Below, piece by piece: positions 62,556 to 64,000 of a stretch of DNA of 64,000 nt (positions within the stretch are counted from its first letter, which is position 1; each line of letters starts with the position of its first letter). The position numbers and the translations under genes were made by a program. Under the pieces are notes generated by a model. That model saw only the letters and a program-made list of their open reading frames with translations. It did not search any database and was not told the DNA's origin. The stretch is from NCBI GenBank assembly GCA_038501785.1, contig JBAMJR010000073.1, forward strand, positions 2,963,001 to 3,027,000. Reading direction: 5' to 3'. Source of the DNA: Myoxocephalus aenaeus. Lineage: Eukaryota > Chordata > Actinopteri > Perciformes > Cottidae.

Positions 62556-62605
<50 letters not shown>
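62556..62605. repeat. (AC)n microsatellite
   Basis: About 25 units; complementary to the TG array 95-130 bp to its left. Confidence 0.97.
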
Positions 62606-62607
<2 letters not shown>

Positions 62608-62694
62608 TGTTCCTCCTTGAGGCACACTATCTACGGAAAAAACCCAATAACAAGCAGAGCGCTAAGAGCCCGGATCAATTCCCTGTGTATCTCT

Positions 62695-62736
62695 TTGTGT
62701 GTGTGTGTGTGTGTGTGCGCGCATGTGTGTGTGTGT
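62695..62736. repeat. (GT)n with GCGC centre
   Basis: GT units interrupted by GCGCGCAT, alternating purine-pyrimidine throughout. Confidence 0.9.
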
Positions 62737-64000
62737 TTATGTGTGCCTGTCTGCAGGTGTATATTTTAGGAAAACTAAAAATGTAAGTGAGAGGAGAAAG
62801 AGGAGAGGCACACACCATCTGCATTCGTGGACCAAATAAAAGTAATGTGTATGTCTGCTTTCCTCATCATGAAGATGAATGTTGTTTTGTTCTCAAGCAT
62901 AACATCCTACAATATAATGTGTGAACATTGGCAGATCTCCTTCTTTGGATCAGTTAAAAACACAGCGGAGATAGACATGCTCACAGCTGTAGCTTGCAAC
63001 ATGCTGAAGCTTCACCGAAACATCGCACACCTCCATCACATAGAGAATTAAGCTGGGATCAAAGGTGAATGTGTTATGTTGTTTGGTAACATGTTGGTGT
63101 CTGTGATGTTATAATCCTTCTATAGTATGAGACCCTTGCAGGGACATACAATTTGGTAACATCAACTAACAACTAAGGAATAAAACAGTTGTTTCAACTT
63201 GTAATTATTGATTTCATGTTGAGAGAAAATGACGATTAATCATATTGGACATCATGCATCACAGGCAGTATTTAAACTACAATTAATATTACTGCAACTT
63301 TGTTGAAAATACAAAATCTTCAGTACATTGTTTTGGAGTGTAAATCAATTTATTTGAGTTATTAGAATGTAACTTGCAGGTTTTTGTAACAAAACTATAT
63401 GTTTCTGTTATTATTATTAGTTATTAGGCTGAGAAATCAGGAACCACGTTAGACATGTTTGCATTGCATTGGACATTGGAAACACACCTGTTTAATAACA
63501 GAATTAAAAACCTATATTATTTTACAGTTTACACAGAATAAATAATGTAATCATTGGTTTGTTAAATAATAATTTCTTCAGTTGAAAACTAAAACGCATG
63601 CTGTTCACCAAGTGGACATGTGAAAAACTAATAAACTTCATGATTGAGAAAATTAAGTGTATTTGTTTTTTATGCCTAAAGAGGAATACAAACACTTATT
63701 GACACACCCACATATCATTATCACCGGACTCTGTAATTCCCCTCATCTCCATTGAGATGCTCCCATCCCAACACAATATAGGTGACTACAATTGTGTTTG
63801 AGGTGCTCACACCACTAAACATTTACATAAAATATTAACAGTAACACCACTTTAATGTGATGCTACTGTTAATTATGATAATGTCCCAGTTGTTAATGTC
63901 TTTATTATCCTATAACCTCAGGTCACTGAAACTACTTTCAACTGAGGAAATCGTACCAATGAAAATGGTTGACAGTATGTTATATGGATAGAGTAAACTA

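Larger units (their letters stand above)
62232..64000. other. Non-coding right end of window
   Basis: Microsatellites at 62352-62736, then AT-rich unique-looking sequence to the edge. No exon recognised. Confidence 0.5.

Noticed and set aside
58831..64000. ece2 exons
   Set aside because: Expected from synteny, but no peptidase M13 or transmembrane-exon sequence was recognised here.

Overview
The window looks like nuclear DNA of a bony fish, probably a spiny-rayed (percomorph-type) teleost. Spliceosomal introns are present, CA/GT microsatellites are very dense, and several interspersed repeats match families known from teleost genomes: Tc1-like and hAT DNA transposons, tRNA-derived SINEs, an L2-type LINE and an RTE/Rex3-like LINE tail. 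There is no prokaryotic signature and no operon, CRISPR array or phage-like region.

Only two host protein-coding genes can be supported. (1) eef1akmt4, the lysine methyltransferase of elongation factor eEF1A, lies on the + strand. Two coding exons are visible at 18673-18956 and 48937-49227, separated by a 29,980-bp intron. The first coding exon or exons were not found and probably lie upstream of the window. (2) camk2n2, the 79-residue CaMKII inhibitor, lies on the - strand and is complete in two coding exons (58212-58380 and 57487-57557). The two genes are convergent. In human 3q27 the order EEF1AKMT4(+) - CAMK2N2(-) - ECE2(+) is known, so this is a conserved microsynteny block and ece2 would be expected to the right of this window. 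No ece2 exon was recognised inside it.

Layout: 1-1167, right part of a Tc1-like transposon with a transposase frame that is still open (DD36E spacing). 1.2-18.7 kb, non-coding, with a degenerate hAT element (7.6-8.6 kb), a 490-bp hAT MITE with perfect 8-bp target-site duplications (10.1-10.6 kb), a Tc1-type terminus (13.2 kb) and microsatellites. 18.7-49.2 kb, eef1akmt4 exons and giant intron; the intron holds a decayed reverse-transcriptase element on the - strand (23.05-24.14 kb), a cluster of seven long CA/GT arrays (24.3-28.1 kb), a tRNA SINE (28.1 kb), three hairpin or foldback structures (36.9, 37.75 and 38.2 kb) and more microsatellites. 49.2-57.5 kb, eef1akmt4 3' end, repeats and the probable camk2n2 3' UTR. 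57.5-58.8 kb, camk2n2 and its CpG-rich promoter region. 58.8-64 kb, a teleost interspersed repeat, a 5'-truncated L2-like LINE and microsatellites.

Functionally the two genes are unrelated (translation-factor methylation; CaMKII inhibition in neurons). I found no convincing new molecular system. The most interesting items are the near-intact DD36E transposase, the very long intron splitting the methyltransferase domain, the perfect hairpins and foldback element in that intron, and the microsatellite cluster. Family assignments rest on recognition from memory without database searches.
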